Assembly (NCBI GenBank): GCA_016840125.1
Contig: JAEOSY010000394.1
Location: forward strand, 1 to 51,689
Length of the DNA stretch: 51,689 nucleotides
Source of the DNA: Candidatus Helarchaeota archaeon
GTDB taxonomy: Archaea > Asgardarchaeota > Lokiarchaeia > Helarchaeales > HEL-GB-A
Direction: 5' to 3'
Made by a program: the position numbers and the translations under genes. Of this stretch, positions 1 to 8,067 are shown in pieces. The notes beneath the pieces are model-generated. The model had not been told where the DNA came from. It did not search any database and worked only from the letters and a program-made list of their open reading frames with translations. Each line of letters starts with the position of its first letter. The stretch's first letter is position 1.

Positions 1-169
1 CCTTAATTTCTTCAATTTGATTATTTTTAATAGTTAATGATTGAAGGTTAGTGAAATCTCCTAATCCTTCTAATTCACTTATCCGTGCTATCCCAGAATC
101 GAAGGAAATATCGAGAGAATTATTTTTAATCATATTGGTGATATCTTCCCCTCTAAATCGCAACGACAT
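1..169 (-). CDS. Leucine-rich-repeat protein, N-terminal part only (cut by window start)
   Basis: An open frame starts with ATG at 169 and runs off the left edge without a stop, giving 56 residues. After a short leader (MSLRFRGEDI) it contains SELEGLGDFTNLQSLTIKNN, the repeat style of SDS22-like LRR proteins, close in form to the complete LRR gene at 17500. Such proteins normally act as protein-binding scaffolds; no partner can be named here. A TATA-like element (TTTATA on the minus strand, about 219-232) lies some 55 bases upstream. The total length cannot be seen. LRR assignment is fairly firm, function is unknown. Confidence 0.7.
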   Translation of the reverse strand, partial: MSLRFRGEDITNMIKNNSLDISFDSGIARISELEGLGDFTNLQSLTIKNNQIEEIK

Positions 170-591
170 AAACAGACCTCAGATTATGGGTTATAACTTC
201 ACTAAACCATGATTCCTGTTTAAGTATAAATAGCTAACTGAGGTTAATGCTATTGAGTGAATAAGCTTTTCCAGAATTCTGGAGAGGATGCCTGAGAAAC
301 ATCGCGTCGTTCCGATTTACGATGAATAATGCCTCTCCAAGTTCGAATTGAACTAGATTAGTCGGGAGGCTGATCCAGGATTTTCTGGAAAATTTGTGAC
401 AGGATTCCAGAAATTTGTGAAAATATCTGCAATCACTTAACCAAACCGTTTCCGCATCCCATCAATTCCTTTATAAAAGACACTAACTAGTCATCATTTT
501 TTTTAGAGATGGATCTGCAAATGGACTGCACAGATGCCGTCCGTACCCCACTTTTTCTGCATTTATATGGGGATAAAGAGGGAGTATACAT
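170..591. other. 422-bp intergenic region with repeated palindromic motifs
   Basis: No convincing reading frame. It separates the divergent LRR gene and HTH gene. It holds three copies of the 8-mer TTCCAGAA or its reverse complement (269-276, 383-390, 405-412), the first inside the perfect palindrome CCAGAATTCTGG (271-282); an imperfect direct repeat CAGGATT...GAAATTTGTGA (376-399 and 400-420); and a nested inverted repeat (281-338). A ribosome-binding site GAGGGAG (578-584) precedes the ATG at 592. Confidence 0.6.
269..412. promoter_or_regulatory. Candidate operator: three TTCCAGAA/TTCTGGAA sites
   Basis: TTCCAGAA occurs at 269-276 and 405-412, and its reverse complement TTCTGGAA at 383-390. 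The first copy forms a perfect 12-base palindrome. Repeated palindromic sites between divergent genes, next to a gene for a winged-helix protein, suggest a binding site for that or another dimeric regulator. This is inferred from pattern and position only. Confidence 0.35.
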
Positions 592-1437
592 ATGAAACCA
601 ATAGTAGATACGGAAGAAGTTGTAAATACGGCAGATGATCGGCCTCTTAATACGGGGAAGTATATGGACGCCGCATTGCGCGCGTTACCCCGGCTTATAG
701 ATCCAATCCTTAAAAATCAGAAATTAGCCGAAATCTTTCTGCAAATTTACCCCCTCCTCCGAGATGGGAGTGAATGGACCTCCTACAAGCTGCACAAGGC
801 GATTCAGGCACAAGTACCCCAGCTACGTGCGGATTCTAGCCTCAAATACCACTTGGATGGCTTGGCGGATGGGGGCTTCTTAGAGCGGGCTGGGGTCAAG
901 AAGACCGTATATCGCCTCAACCGTTACCAGGTATCGCAATTGCACCCCCTCCAAGACGTAGTGGAAGATCCCAGATTTCGCGAGCAGGTGGAAGCGAAGA
1001 AGGATCCGCCCATGGTGGAGAAAATTCGGGGCATCACCACCATGCTACAGGAATTATTCCCAGAGCGCTCTCCAGGGTACATAGCCGAATTGACCCGCGT
1101 ATTCATGGTAATTATAGTAGATCTGGCGCTTTTAGATCTTCATGCAGACGGGACTTTAGCGGATGAAGCTGGGTCACCCACCCTGCTGAAGCCTGAAGGC
1201 ACCCTCAAGTCTGATACGGTTGAAAAGGCGCCATTATCTCCGCTTAAGCTACAAATCCTCGAAATTGTAGAACAAGAGGAAACATCCGAAGGCGTGGAAA
1301 AGTTCACGATCTTCCACAAATTGTCCCACGTGTCGCGGAAGCTGATCATTGATGCCTTGATCGAGTTAATACATCAGGATCAGCGCCTGGTGGCCCCCAC
1401 CCCGGGACGGTTTCGGTTAGCAAATAGCATTAAATAA
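592..1437 (+). CDS. Protein with two winged-helix-like domains, putative DNA-binding regulator
   Basis: The 281-residue protein has no signal peptide or membrane segment. Residues about 45-110 read as a winged helix (EWTSYKLHKAIQ, then LKYHLDGLADGGFLERAG and a wing ending VYRLNRY). A second helix-turn-helix-like stretch lies at about 215-281 (SPLKLQILEIVEQEE, then RKLIIDALIELI, ending RFRLANS). A DNA-binding transcription factor is the natural inference; the target is unknown. The ATG is supported by GAGGGAG at 578-584. The repeated palindromes upstream could be its own operator. The gene is visibly richer in G and C, with many CCC, GCG and CGG codons, than genes to its right. Confidence 0.65.
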   Translation: MKPIVDTEEVVNTADDRPLNTGKYMDAALRALPRLIDPILKNQKLAEIFLQIYPLLRDGSEWTSYKLHKAIQAQVPQLRADSSLKYHLDGLADGGFLERAGVKKTVYRLNRYQVSQLHPLQDVVEDPRFREQVEAKKDPPMVEKIRGITTMLQELFPERSPGYIAELTRVFMVIIVDLALLDLHADGTLADEAGSPTLLKPEGTLKSDTVEKAPLSPLKLQILEIVEQEETSEGVEKFTIFHKLSHVSRKLIIDALIELIHQDQRLVAPTPGRFRLANSIK

Positions 1438-1648
1438 CTAGGTGATGAAATTGTTGGATATTACTGTTCGCAAATTTATTATATAATAAGAAACAATTCC
1501 GCGACACCATGAAAGTTCTCCAATCCCTTCTCCCGTGGCTCTACTACTTGGCAATGCCCCACCATCAAACAGACCCCACACCGATTGAACGCAGTGCGCC
1601 CTCTGGCTCAAATACCTCAATGACAAGATCCTCCTATCTCATATCACC
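1438..1648. other. 211-bp gap, nothing convincing
   Basis: A minus-strand frame of 62 codons exists here but has no ribosome-binding site and an unlikely composition, so I do not call it. No RNA structure stands out. Confidence 0.4.
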
Positions 1649-1954
1649 ATGGATTATGAATTACTGATCATTACGGAACAAGGCATTGCTGAAAGTTCGA
1701 TGTCGAAATTAGGGGAAGCCCCCGATCCCAACCATCCTGCCAGTATCCCGTACCTTTTGAATTTGTTAGAAGGCATGGATCCGAACCTCGAAGACATATT
1801 ACTTTCTGCCAAAATCCGCAACGTCCTCCAGCTCGCCCTGAAAAAGCCGTATGAACTCGTGGAACTCGGGGTCTCACTGGAAATGTCCCATCGCGTCCAC
1901 ACTGGCGCCTTGGATTATGTAAACACCAGTCGGTACGGGGTACGTTTGTATTAG
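1649..1954 (+). CDS. Small hypothetical protein
   Basis: A 101-residue frame with ATG but no clear ribosome-binding site. The protein is mainly helical in pattern, with a leucine-rich middle (YLLNLLEGMDPNLEDILLSA, about 35-54) and an acidic N-terminal half. I recognise no family. It shares the elevated GC content of the genes on both sides, and its third positions look codon-like, which favours a real gene. It ends 10 bases before the end of the convergent membrane-protein gene. It could also be a chance frame in GC-richer DNA. Confidence 0.4.
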   Translation: MDYELLIITEQGIAESSMSKLGEAPDPNHPASIPYLLNLLEGMDPNLEDILLSAKIRNVLQLALKKPYELVELGVSLEMSHRVHTGALDYVNTSRYGVRLY

Positions 1955-1964
1955 GGGGTGGAGT

Positions 1965-2819
1965 TTATTTAAAAAATGGACCTGTTTGCCTAAAACTCTT
2001 TCCACAACGAGCACAATGGAGTCGATCGGTTTGTGCATTATGCTTCAGTTTGATGGTACAATAACGGCACAATTGTTCATTTCGAATGACCAACATGATG
2101 AACCGTTTATTGATTGTTTTGAAGGAGGTACCTGGGGCGGGATCTGGAAAGGGATGCTCACCCGGGCAGATTGTAGTCCCCTTGCAGAGGGTACAGGATA
2201 CCCTCTGCCCAAGCCCAAACTGATCCGTCCCCCACCCCGTTCCGCCGCAGCCATGGCAGATCCCCGAGCCCTCACACTCACATGTGTCTGCATGAGGTGG
2301 GGGTGTTACGAGGTAGAGCGGTGAGGGTAGCCTCTTCTTGTAATTTCTGCTGTAGTGGGTATACACCGACCCAATGGTAATAAGCCAGCCTGGCACCGCA
2401 AAGACCCATCCAAAGATACGCACCCCCCAGTCGGGGGATAAGAGACCTATCAGGGTAAAGGTGACAGTAAAAACAATCCCCCCGATCAACGCATAAAAAC
2501 CTTCGTTCGAGTCCCAGCTGGTGCAAAGAAAAACCCGCGTCTCGCGTCCTCGCCGGTCACAATTTTGGTAAACGCAGACTTGGCAATCGAATTCGTTGTC
2601 CCCATCCCGATTGACCAGTATAATCACAAACAATAAAACCCCAACCATGGTCCACAGACCAACCGTGACCTCCCAAGGGATATTTCCCCCTGATGCAGTA
2701 AGTACTGTCAGAATGATAGTCATAATCAGCAGGATACCGAAACATATATAACACCCACCGCCTTCACTTGATCGTCCTGCTCGGGATGCTATTAGTGTCC
2801 TCTTAGCCGCATCACCCAT
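1965..2819 (-). CDS. Membrane protein with DnaJ-type CxxCxGxG zinc motifs and a C-terminal zinc ribbon
   Basis: I start at the ATG at 2819 because GAGGGA lies 8 bases before it; an in-frame ATG at 2834 is possible. The 284 residues have two hydrophobic hairpins, at about 20-70 and 110-160. These are followed by cysteine-rich repeats like the DnaJ zinc centre (CECEGSGICHGCGGTGWG, then CTLCKG) and a C-terminal ribbon with CRYC...CARCGK. Four TM segments with the zinc region on one side is the likely topology. Function is unknown; a redox or protein-folding role would be guesswork. GC content is well above the rest of the window. Confidence 0.65.
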   Translation of the reverse strand: MGDAAKRTLIASRAGRSSEGGGCYICFGILLIMTIILTVLTASGGNIPWEVTVGLWTMVGVLLFVIILVNRDGDNEFDCQVCVYQNCDRRGRETRVFLCTSWDSNEGFYALIGGIVFTVTFTLIGLLSPDWGVRIFGWVFAVPGWLITIGSVYTHYSRNYKKRLPSPLYLVTPPPHADTCECEGSGICHGCGGTGWGTDQFGLGQRVSCTLCKGTTICPGEHPFPDPAPGTSFKTINKRFIMLVIRNEQLCRYCTIKLKHNAQTDRLHCARCGKSFRQTGPFFK

Positions 2820-2920
2820 TATAAAATCCCTCATCGTTGCCAGAAGTTTTAGGCAAATTATCTAAGGATTAATATTAAACCTCCGATTTAAAATCAACCT
2901 AAATTTTTCTTCTTCTCACT

Positions 2921-3202
2921 ATGAACGATATAAGATCTATAGGGCATCAAGTTGCATTAAAAATTCAAGAGGTGCATAAAGATTTACCTGCCGTTACATC
3001 AACACCCGGTCAACCAATGCAACAGGTTGCTGATACTCTAGAATACCTTAATTTAAAGAGTCGCATCAAAAAACTAGAGTCACAATTTGAAAATTTGAAG
3101 GGAATACTCATTATTTTAGTAGATGAATTGGACAAAGAAGGAGTACTCACAGAAATAATCGTCTCTCGATTTCTTCAAGAACCCCCGAGAAATTTTCCTT
3201 AA
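2921..3202 (+). CDS. Small coiled-coil hypothetical protein
   Basis: A 93-residue frame starting at ATG. Residues 45-75 form a probable coiled coil (LNLKSRIKKLESQFENLKG), followed by a hydrophobic helix (ILIILVDELDKEG). No family is recognised. Its last 56 bases overlap the 3' end of the ferredoxin gene on the other strand, so either the two ends truly overlap or this frame is spurious. The regular heptad pattern argues for a real protein. Confidence 0.45.
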   Translation: MNDIRSIGHQVALKIQEVHKDLPAVTSTPGQPMQQVADTLEYLNLKSRIKKLESQFENLKGILIILVDELDKEGVLTEIIVSRFLQEPPRNFP

Positions 3203-3476
3203 AAAAAACCCAGTTCTTTTTCTGTAATTTCTTCTCTATAATTGCCCTCCCTAATTCAAGCACTCTTTCATATGGCTCTTCACGATCCTCCCTTAATTGT
3301 AACGTGATAGCTTCTTCCGGACAGTCTCTCGCACATAATCCGCATCCTAAGCATTTCTCACGGTCAACTATGGCATAATCTTCTAATGTAATTGCATCTA
3401 CGGGACAGCGATCAACACAGTTTCCGCAAGCTATGCACTTCTCTTCGTCAATGATAGATTCGAAAAGCGCGTTCAT
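3147..3476 (-). CDS. 2[4Fe-4S] ferredoxin-like protein with C-terminal helix extension
   Basis: 109 residues. Two classical clusters are visible: CIACGNCVDRCP (about 15-26) and CLGCGLCARDCP (about 43-54), each the CxxCxxCxxxCP pattern that binds a [4Fe-4S] centre. The remaining 50 residues are charged and helical, longer than in simple ferredoxins, and may bind a partner. The protein is likely a cytoplasmic electron carrier. It stands alone on this strand; a TATA-like stretch (ATTATATATTAG on the minus strand, about 3527-3538) lies upstream. The last 56 bases overlap the convergent coiled-coil ORF. Confidence 0.85.
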   Translation of the reverse strand: MNALFESIIDEEKCIACGNCVDRCPVDAITLEDYAIVDREKCLGCGLCARDCPEEAITLQLREDREEPYERVLELGRAIIEKKLQKKNWVFFKENFSGVLEEIERRLFL

Positions 3477-3809
3477 AAAACCCTCTTTATTTTTACCGAT
3501 TAGAGAAGAAGATAATTGGCGTTTCTAATATATAATAGATAAGAACATATAGATAAAAGAATTAATGAAAAGGAGTCAAATATTTGATAGGAGAGCGCAT
3601 ATAATTCTTATTCATTGAAGAATTTGAACTTGGAAAAAAAAATGCTTAAAAATTTAAGCAATAGATCACATTTGTTAATTGTAAATAATACGTTCAAATT
3701 CTTTTGACAAAAAGAAGAGACTAATAGAAAGGTATCAAAAATTGGTAGATAGATTCAAAAAAAAGTATAAAAATCTAAAAGCTGTAAAGAAAAAATAGGT
3801 GTATATTGA
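3477..3809. other. 333-bp divergent intergenic region with inverted repeats
   Basis: No reading frame is supported. It carries the promoter of the ferredoxin gene on the left, a nested inverted repeat in the middle (3618-3703), and a TATA-like AAAGTATAAAAAT (about 3762-3774) upstream of the DUF47 gene. Confidence 0.6.
3618..3703. repeat. Nested inverted repeat, possible structured RNA
   Basis: The 12-mer AAGAATTTGAAC (3618-3629) is repeated as its exact reverse complement at 3692-3703. Inside lies a second palindrome, GCTTAAA-AA-TTTAAGC (3644-3659). Transcribed from either strand it would fold as an 86-base RNA with a closing stem and an inner hairpin. It may instead be a regulatory or cruciform site. 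AT-rich DNA yields short palindromes by chance, but a nested 12-bp perfect arm is less likely to be one. Confidence 0.35.
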
Positions 3810-4463
3810 ATGAGCGATGATCATATTTCACGCCAAGAAATGAAAGCATTAGACATACTTCAAGATCATTTACGGCAGGTTCTTGCCTCGATCAAGGAGT
3901 TACGAGGGTTATTTGATGATTGGATTGAAAAAAAAGTTGATACTATTGATCCGCACATAGAAGAGCTAGGAAAGATAGAGGATCAGGCTAATAAGATAAA
4001 ATGGAAGATATTGGATGAATTATCTAGTGCAGAAACGATGTTGCATCGCGAGGATTTCATGCACTTGGTAATGACTATTGATGAGATTGTAGATCATGTA
4101 GAAGGAACTGGACATAGATTTGGATATCTTAGGGACTGGCAACCAGATAAACAAAGTATTACCTATATAGAAGAAATGTTTGATGCGCTATTTAAAATGA
4201 TGATGACATTGAGAGAGTCTATCTTTGTTTTAACACAAAACTCAGAAAACTCAATAAAAATCGCTCGAGAAATGTATGAACTTGAGCGAAGCATTGATAA
4301 AATACACCGAAATATGATTGAACATGTTTATTCATTGGATCTGGATCATAAAACGCTCTCTTTAGTTGTGAGAGTTGTAGATCATTTAGAGGATATGGCA
4401 GATATCGGAGAAGCGGTCACAGATGCAATACGAATTATAGCTGTAGCCCGAAAGGGATATTGA
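3810..4463 (+). CDS. DUF47 / PhoU-like protein
   Basis: 217 residues, almost wholly helical with many acidic side chains, as in the DUF47 family related to PhoU. The family signature is visible in DEIVDHVEGTGHRFGYLRDW (about 90-110) and in VVDHLEDMADIGEAVTDAIR (about 190-210), the paired metal-binding helices. Members are usually linked to phosphate transporters and their regulation, but no transporter gene lies beside it here. The gene has its own TATA-like element at about 3762-3774 and is followed at 23 bases by endA, so the two may be cotranscribed. Confidence 0.85.
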   Translation: MSDDHISRQEMKALDILQDHLRQVLASIKELRGLFDDWIEKKVDTIDPHIEELGKIEDQANKIKWKILDELSSAETMLHREDFMHLVMTIDEIVDHVEGTGHRFGYLRDWQPDKQSITYIEEMFDALFKMMMTLRESIFVLTQNSENSIKIAREMYELERSIDKIHRNMIEHVYSLDLDHKTLSLVVRVVDHLEDMADIGEAVTDAIRIIAVARKGY

Positions 4464-4486
4464 GTATTACCCACTGAGGACAGAAG

Positions 4487-5041
4487 ATGGATAACGGAGC
4501 TATCAATGCTGAATTAATACAGAATCGTGTGATTGTCTGGAATTATCAAGACGGATCTAAGTTGTATAAGGAGGGTTTTTATGGAAAACCATTGGGAATT
4601 AGAAAGCCTAAATCATTTGAATTTGAGCGTCCATTAGAGCTCTCACTTTTTGAAACATTATATTTATTATCAAAAAATAAAATTGAACTCTTTGATAAGA
4701 TAAATGAAAAAAACTTAGATAACGAGTCTCTAATTAAAATTGCCAAGGAGAATTTTACTGAATTTGAAGATAAATACCGAGTGTATTATGATTTACGAGA
4801 GCGTGGGTATGTAGTTCGACCTGGATTAAAATTTGGAGCTGATTTTGCAGTTTATCTCCATGGTCCCGGTATTGACCATGCCCCTTTTATCGTTCATGTC
4901 CTTCAGAACATTACGGCGATTTCCAGCATCGAGATGGTGAGGGCAGGTCGTCTTGCAGGGACGGTTAGGAAAAAATTTATTATCGCTACTATAGCCATGG
5001 ATAGAGTAGTATATTACATGTTTACTTGGTTTAAACCTTGA
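4487..5041 (+). CDS. endA: tRNA-splicing endonuclease
   Basis: The enzyme excises introns from tRNA precursors by recognising bulge-helix-bulge structures. The 184-residue length fits the homotetrameric or homodimeric one-unit type. The C-terminal catalytic domain (about 95-184) shows YYDLRERGYVVRPGLKFGAD, then the catalytic Tyr/His pair region (FAVYLHGPGIDHAPFIVHV) and the lysine near VRKKFIIAT. All three catalytic positions seem present. The N-terminal domain (about 1-90) carries FYGKPLG, as usual. GAGG lies 10 bases before the ATG. The gene follows the DUF47 gene at 23 bases. Two-unit and heteromeric forms also occur in archaea; no second subunit is seen here. Confidence 0.93.
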   Translation: MDNGAINAELIQNRVIVWNYQDGSKLYKEGFYGKPLGIRKPKSFEFERPLELSLFETLYLLSKNKIELFDKINEKNLDNESLIKIAKENFTEFEDKYRVYYDLRERGYVVRPGLKFGADFAVYLHGPGIDHAPFIVHVLQNITAISSIEMVRAGRLAGTVRKKFIIATIAMDRVVYYMFTWFKP

Positions 5042-5184
5042 AATCTATTAAAAAATTAATTTAATTTTATTCATACTGTTTGAATGTGAAAGTTCTTTAA
5101 GAGGTTTAGAGTTAAATTTATTAATTATAGAAAAATCAAAGTTCATTATTAGTTTGTGAGAAGACAATTAATGAGGCTTTTAAA

Positions 5185-6039
5185 ATGACAGACGAAGAAT
5201 TAACCAAACAGGTTAAAGAATTAGCCCTTGAGTTAGGAGCTGATAAAGTTGGGATTGCTGATGCAACTCTGGCAGAGGATCCACCTCATGGACATGCAAA
5301 TCCACTAAATATGGTTAAGGGAGCGAAAGCTGCGATTTCGGTAGTATTAGCTTACCCGGATGGCGCTATGGATTGTGATCACACAGATGATCTAATCCAT
5401 GCAGGAGTATTTGTAGCGGTTCAACTACAAATGAATGCGGAATTAAGTCGGATTACGATGCGACTTGCAAAGTTTCTTGAGAAGAAAGGTTATAATGCCA
5501 CTCCGATTGCGCCGGATGTTCCTGGTAGGGATGAAAAACGATGGGCAGGGACGATTTCGCATCGCTATATCGGGCAATTAGCGGGAGTGGGAGAGATTGG
5601 TCAGAATAATTTATTACTCACTCCAGAATGGGGACCTCGTATTCAACTCGCAACTATACTAACAGATGCACCTTTACAGGAAGATGGTCCAAAGTTAATC
5701 GACAAAGTATGTAAGAAATGTTTTGATTGCTGTGAAAAATGTCCGCCACGTGCATTAGCCCGTGAGAACTATCCACCTTATAACTTTAATATAAATCGAT
5801 GTTTTTGGGGAGTAGATGGCTGGGCAAGGTTAACTAAAGTTGAGGAGCCTCCAAAAGATTGGGTGGATGCAAGACCCACAGCCCTAATTATGGTATCTAA
5901 ATACGCTCAAAAATATCCGCAAATTCAAGAGTATCAAGATCTGGCAAATAGATTGGGTTTTTTCCCATTTTGTAACGAATGCCAAAGAGTTTGTAGGGTT
6001 GGGCTAACCGCAAAAGAGAAAAAAGAAGAAGCTAGGTAA
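5185..6039 (+). CDS. QueG-like Fe-S protein (epoxyqueuosine reductase family)
   Basis: 284 residues. The N-terminal half resembles the QueG/reductive-dehalogenase fold (LGADKVGIADATLAED; AISVVLAYPDG; RYIGQLAGVGEIGQNNLLL, the cobalamin-side motif with GxIGxN). The C-terminal part has two [4Fe-4S] groups of cysteines: CKKCFDCCEKCPP (about 179-191) and CNECQRVCRVG (about 265-275). The domain order is that of QueG, but family members without queuosine function are frequent in archaea and in anaerobes, so the substrate is not assigned. GAGG lies 10 bases before the ATG. It converges with the Etf operon, ending 9 bases from it. Confidence 0.75.
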   Translation: MTDEELTKQVKELALELGADKVGIADATLAEDPPHGHANPLNMVKGAKAAISVVLAYPDGAMDCDHTDDLIHAGVFVAVQLQMNAELSRITMRLAKFLEKKGYNATPIAPDVPGRDEKRWAGTISHRYIGQLAGVGEIGQNNLLLTPEWGPRIQLATILTDAPLQEDGPKLIDKVCKKCFDCCEKCPPRALARENYPPYNFNINRCFWGVDGWARLTKVEEPPKDWVDARPTALIMVSKYAQKYPQIQEYQDLANRLGFFPFCNECQRVCRVGLTAKEKKEEAR

Positions 6040-6048
6040 GATCAGAGT

Positions 6049-7248
6049 TCACACTTTACATTCTCTTACTTTTTTGAGTTCATCAATTAATATTGGGGCA
6101 ATTTCAAAGAAATCTCCAACGATTCCGATATCAGCTATACCAAAAATAGGAGCTTCCGGATCTTTATTTATAGCGATTATGAAATCGGATCTCTCCATCC
6201 CAACACGATGCTGGATTGCTCCTGAAATCCCACAAGCAATATAAAGTTTCGGGGAAACTGTTTTTCCAGTCTGCCCAACTTGATGCTCTGAAGGAATAAA
6301 ACCAGCTTCCACTGCAGCTCTTGAAGCCCCTACAACACATCCCAAGACATCAGCAAGCTTGTGAATAAGTTGAAAACCCTTTTTTCCAATTCCACGCCCT
6401 CCAGAAATAATTATTTTTGCATCTTCCAGAACCATACAGGCCTTTGGTTCTTTTATATAATTAATAATCTTGGTTTTCAATGAATCGAGAGAAAAGGGAT
6501 TTGGAATAGAAATAACTTCACCTGTTTTAGCTTGTTTTGGAATTTTAGCTTTGAAAATACCAGGTCTAACTGTCGCCATAACTGGACGACGATTTGGAGT
6601 AATAATGGTGGCCATTATGTTTCCACCAAAAGCTGGACGAGTTTGAAGTAAAGTCCGATCCTTTCGATTTACATCAAGGCTTGTACAATCAGCTGTAAGT
6701 CCGGTTTCTATGCGTTTTGCGATTCTAGGCCCTAAATCGCGTCCAAGTCGAGTTGCGCCCAGTAAAAAAATTTCGGGCTGATATGTTTGGATAATTTTTA
6801 CCAGTACCGAAGTGTAGGATTCGGTAAGGTAGTGCTGGAACACTTGATCATCAATTAAATAGACTTTATCAGCCCCATATTGAATCAGAGAGGAGGTATT
6901 TTCTTCAATTTTATAACCAAGTAAAACAGCAGAAATAGTGGTTTCTAATTTTTTAGCGAGTTTCCTACTCTTTGTTAATAATTGAAAAGTCACATCAATA
7001 ATCTGCCCATCACGTTGTTCTGCAAAAACCATAATTCCCTTATATTGTGTTAAATCTCTTTCTTCAGAAATTCGTTCCACATCAGACTGTAAAGCACCTA
7101 AATTGCACGCTTCTAAACAAATCCCACATTCAGTACAGTTTTCTTGAATTCGGGCCTTTTTGTCCCACATTACTATAGCCCCATATGGGCAGGCTTTAAC
7201 GCACATTTCACAACCGATACATATGTTTTCATTAACAAGAATTACCAA
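6049..7248 (-). CDS. etfA: Electron transfer flavoprotein alpha subunit with N-terminal ferredoxin domain
   Basis: 399 residues. Residues 1-60 form a 2[4Fe-4S] ferredoxin domain (CIGCEMCVKACP and CTECGICLEACN). The remainder is EtfA, ending in the FAD-binding domain: GGRGIGKKGFQLI, GASRAAVEAGFIP, GQTGKTVSPKLYIACGISGA, and INKDPEAPIFGIADIGIVGD. The start is TTG at 7248, supported by AAGGTG in front; no closer ATG fits. It lies 12 bases after etfB and is the last gene of the acd-etfB-etfA operon. EtfA with a fused ferredoxin is known from CarE of the caffeyl-CoA reductase complex and other electron-bifurcating systems, suggesting exchange with ferredoxin. Confidence 0.92.
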   Translation of the reverse strand: MVILVNENICIGCEMCVKACPYGAIVMWDKKARIQENCTECGICLEACNLGALQSDVERISEERDLTQYKGIMVFAEQRDGQIIDVTFQLLTKSRKLAKKLETTISAVLLGYKIEENTSSLIQYGADKVYLIDDQVFQHYLTESYTSVLVKIIQTYQPEIFLLGATRLGRDLGPRIAKRIETGLTADCTSLDVNRKDRTLLQTRPAFGGNIMATIITPNRRPVMATVRPGIFKAKIPKQAKTGEVISIPNPFSLDSLKTKIINYIKEPKACMVLEDAKIIISGGRGIGKKGFQLIHKLADVLGCVVGASRAAVEAGFIPSEHQVGQTGKTVSPKLYIACGISGAIQHRVGMERSDFIIAINKDPEAPIFGIADIGIVGDFFEIAPILIDELKKVRECKV

Positions 7249-7260
7249 AAATTACACCTT

Positions 7261-8058
7261 TCAAATCAAATTGAGTTTCCTGAGTTGTTTGATTACGCCA
7301 TCGACAATCTCTTTTGGATTGCCCCGTAAAATAATTCCCTTCTTTTCATTTTCGGGAGAGAAAATCCTTTTCACCTGAGTTGCAGACCCACTCAACCCAA
7401 TTTTTTGCTCATCCACATTAATATCACTTGCAGTCCAAATAGTAATCTCTCCTTTTTGAAAGGATTGGACAATTCCTTTGATCGAGGGATAACGGGGATT
7501 ATTCAATTCTTTTAAGACGGTCATCAGAACTGGCATTTCTGATTCAATAACCTCGTAACCGTCATCCACATCTCTTATTGCTCTAACTAATTTATCACGG
7601 ATTACAATATTTGTAACATATGTTATTTGAGGGATTTTCAGAGTTTCAGCAAGTTCAATCGGGGTTTGAGCTGTATCACCATCTATTGATTTACTTCCGC
7701 ATAGAATCAGGTCAAATTTTTCCGCTTCTTTTTCCAATTTTTTTATAGCCTGCGCCAAAGTGTATGAAGTTGCTAACGTATCCGCTCCTGCAAATTTCCG
7801 ATCAGTCAAAAGGACTGCTTTATCAGCTCCCATGGCAAGTCCCTCAAGCAAAGCTTCCCGGCTTTGAGGAGGACCCATTGTGATAATAGTTATCTTTCCC
7901 CCAAATTTCTCTCTAAGTAGTAATCCTTCTTCCATTGCATGTTTATCAGAAGGATTAATAACGCTAGGAACACCTTCACGCATAATAGTCCCCGTTTTTT
8001 TATCAATCTTAACCTCAGTAGTATCAGGGACCTGTTTAATGCAAATTAATATATTCAT
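7261..8058 (-). CDS. etfB: Electron transfer flavoprotein beta subunit
   Basis: 265 residues from the ATG at 8058, chosen because AGGTGA lies 5 bases before it; a GTG at 8067 would add three residues. EtfB landmarks are clear: MNILICIKQVPDT at the N-terminus, VINPSDKHAMEEGLLLREK, KITIITMGPPQSREALLEGL, and GSKSIDGDTAQTPIELAE (the motif that contacts the nucleotide). It forms the Etf heterodimer with the EtfA encoded downstream and receives electrons from the acyl-CoA dehydrogenase encoded upstream. It may carry a second FAD if the complex bifurcates electrons; the sequence alone does not settle this. Confidence 0.94.
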   Translation of the reverse strand: MNILICIKQVPDTTEVKIDKKTGTIMREGVPSVINPSDKHAMEEGLLLREKFGGKITIITMGPPQSREALLEGLAMGADKAVLLTDRKFAGADTLATSYTLAQAIKKLEKEAEKFDLILCGSKSIDGDTAQTPIELAETLKIPQITYVTNIVIRDKLVRAIRDVDDGYEVIESEMPVLMTVLKELNNPRYPSIKGIVQSFQKGEITIWTASDINVDEQKIGLSGSATQVKRIFSPENEKKGIILRGNPKEIVDGVIKQLRKLNLI

Positions 8059-8067
8059 CCTATTCAC

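Noticed and set aside
2490..2530. A TTCGAGTCC tRNA T-loop-like string
   Set aside because: It lies inside the membrane-protein coding sequence, has no pairing T stem, and no anticodon or acceptor arm surrounds it.
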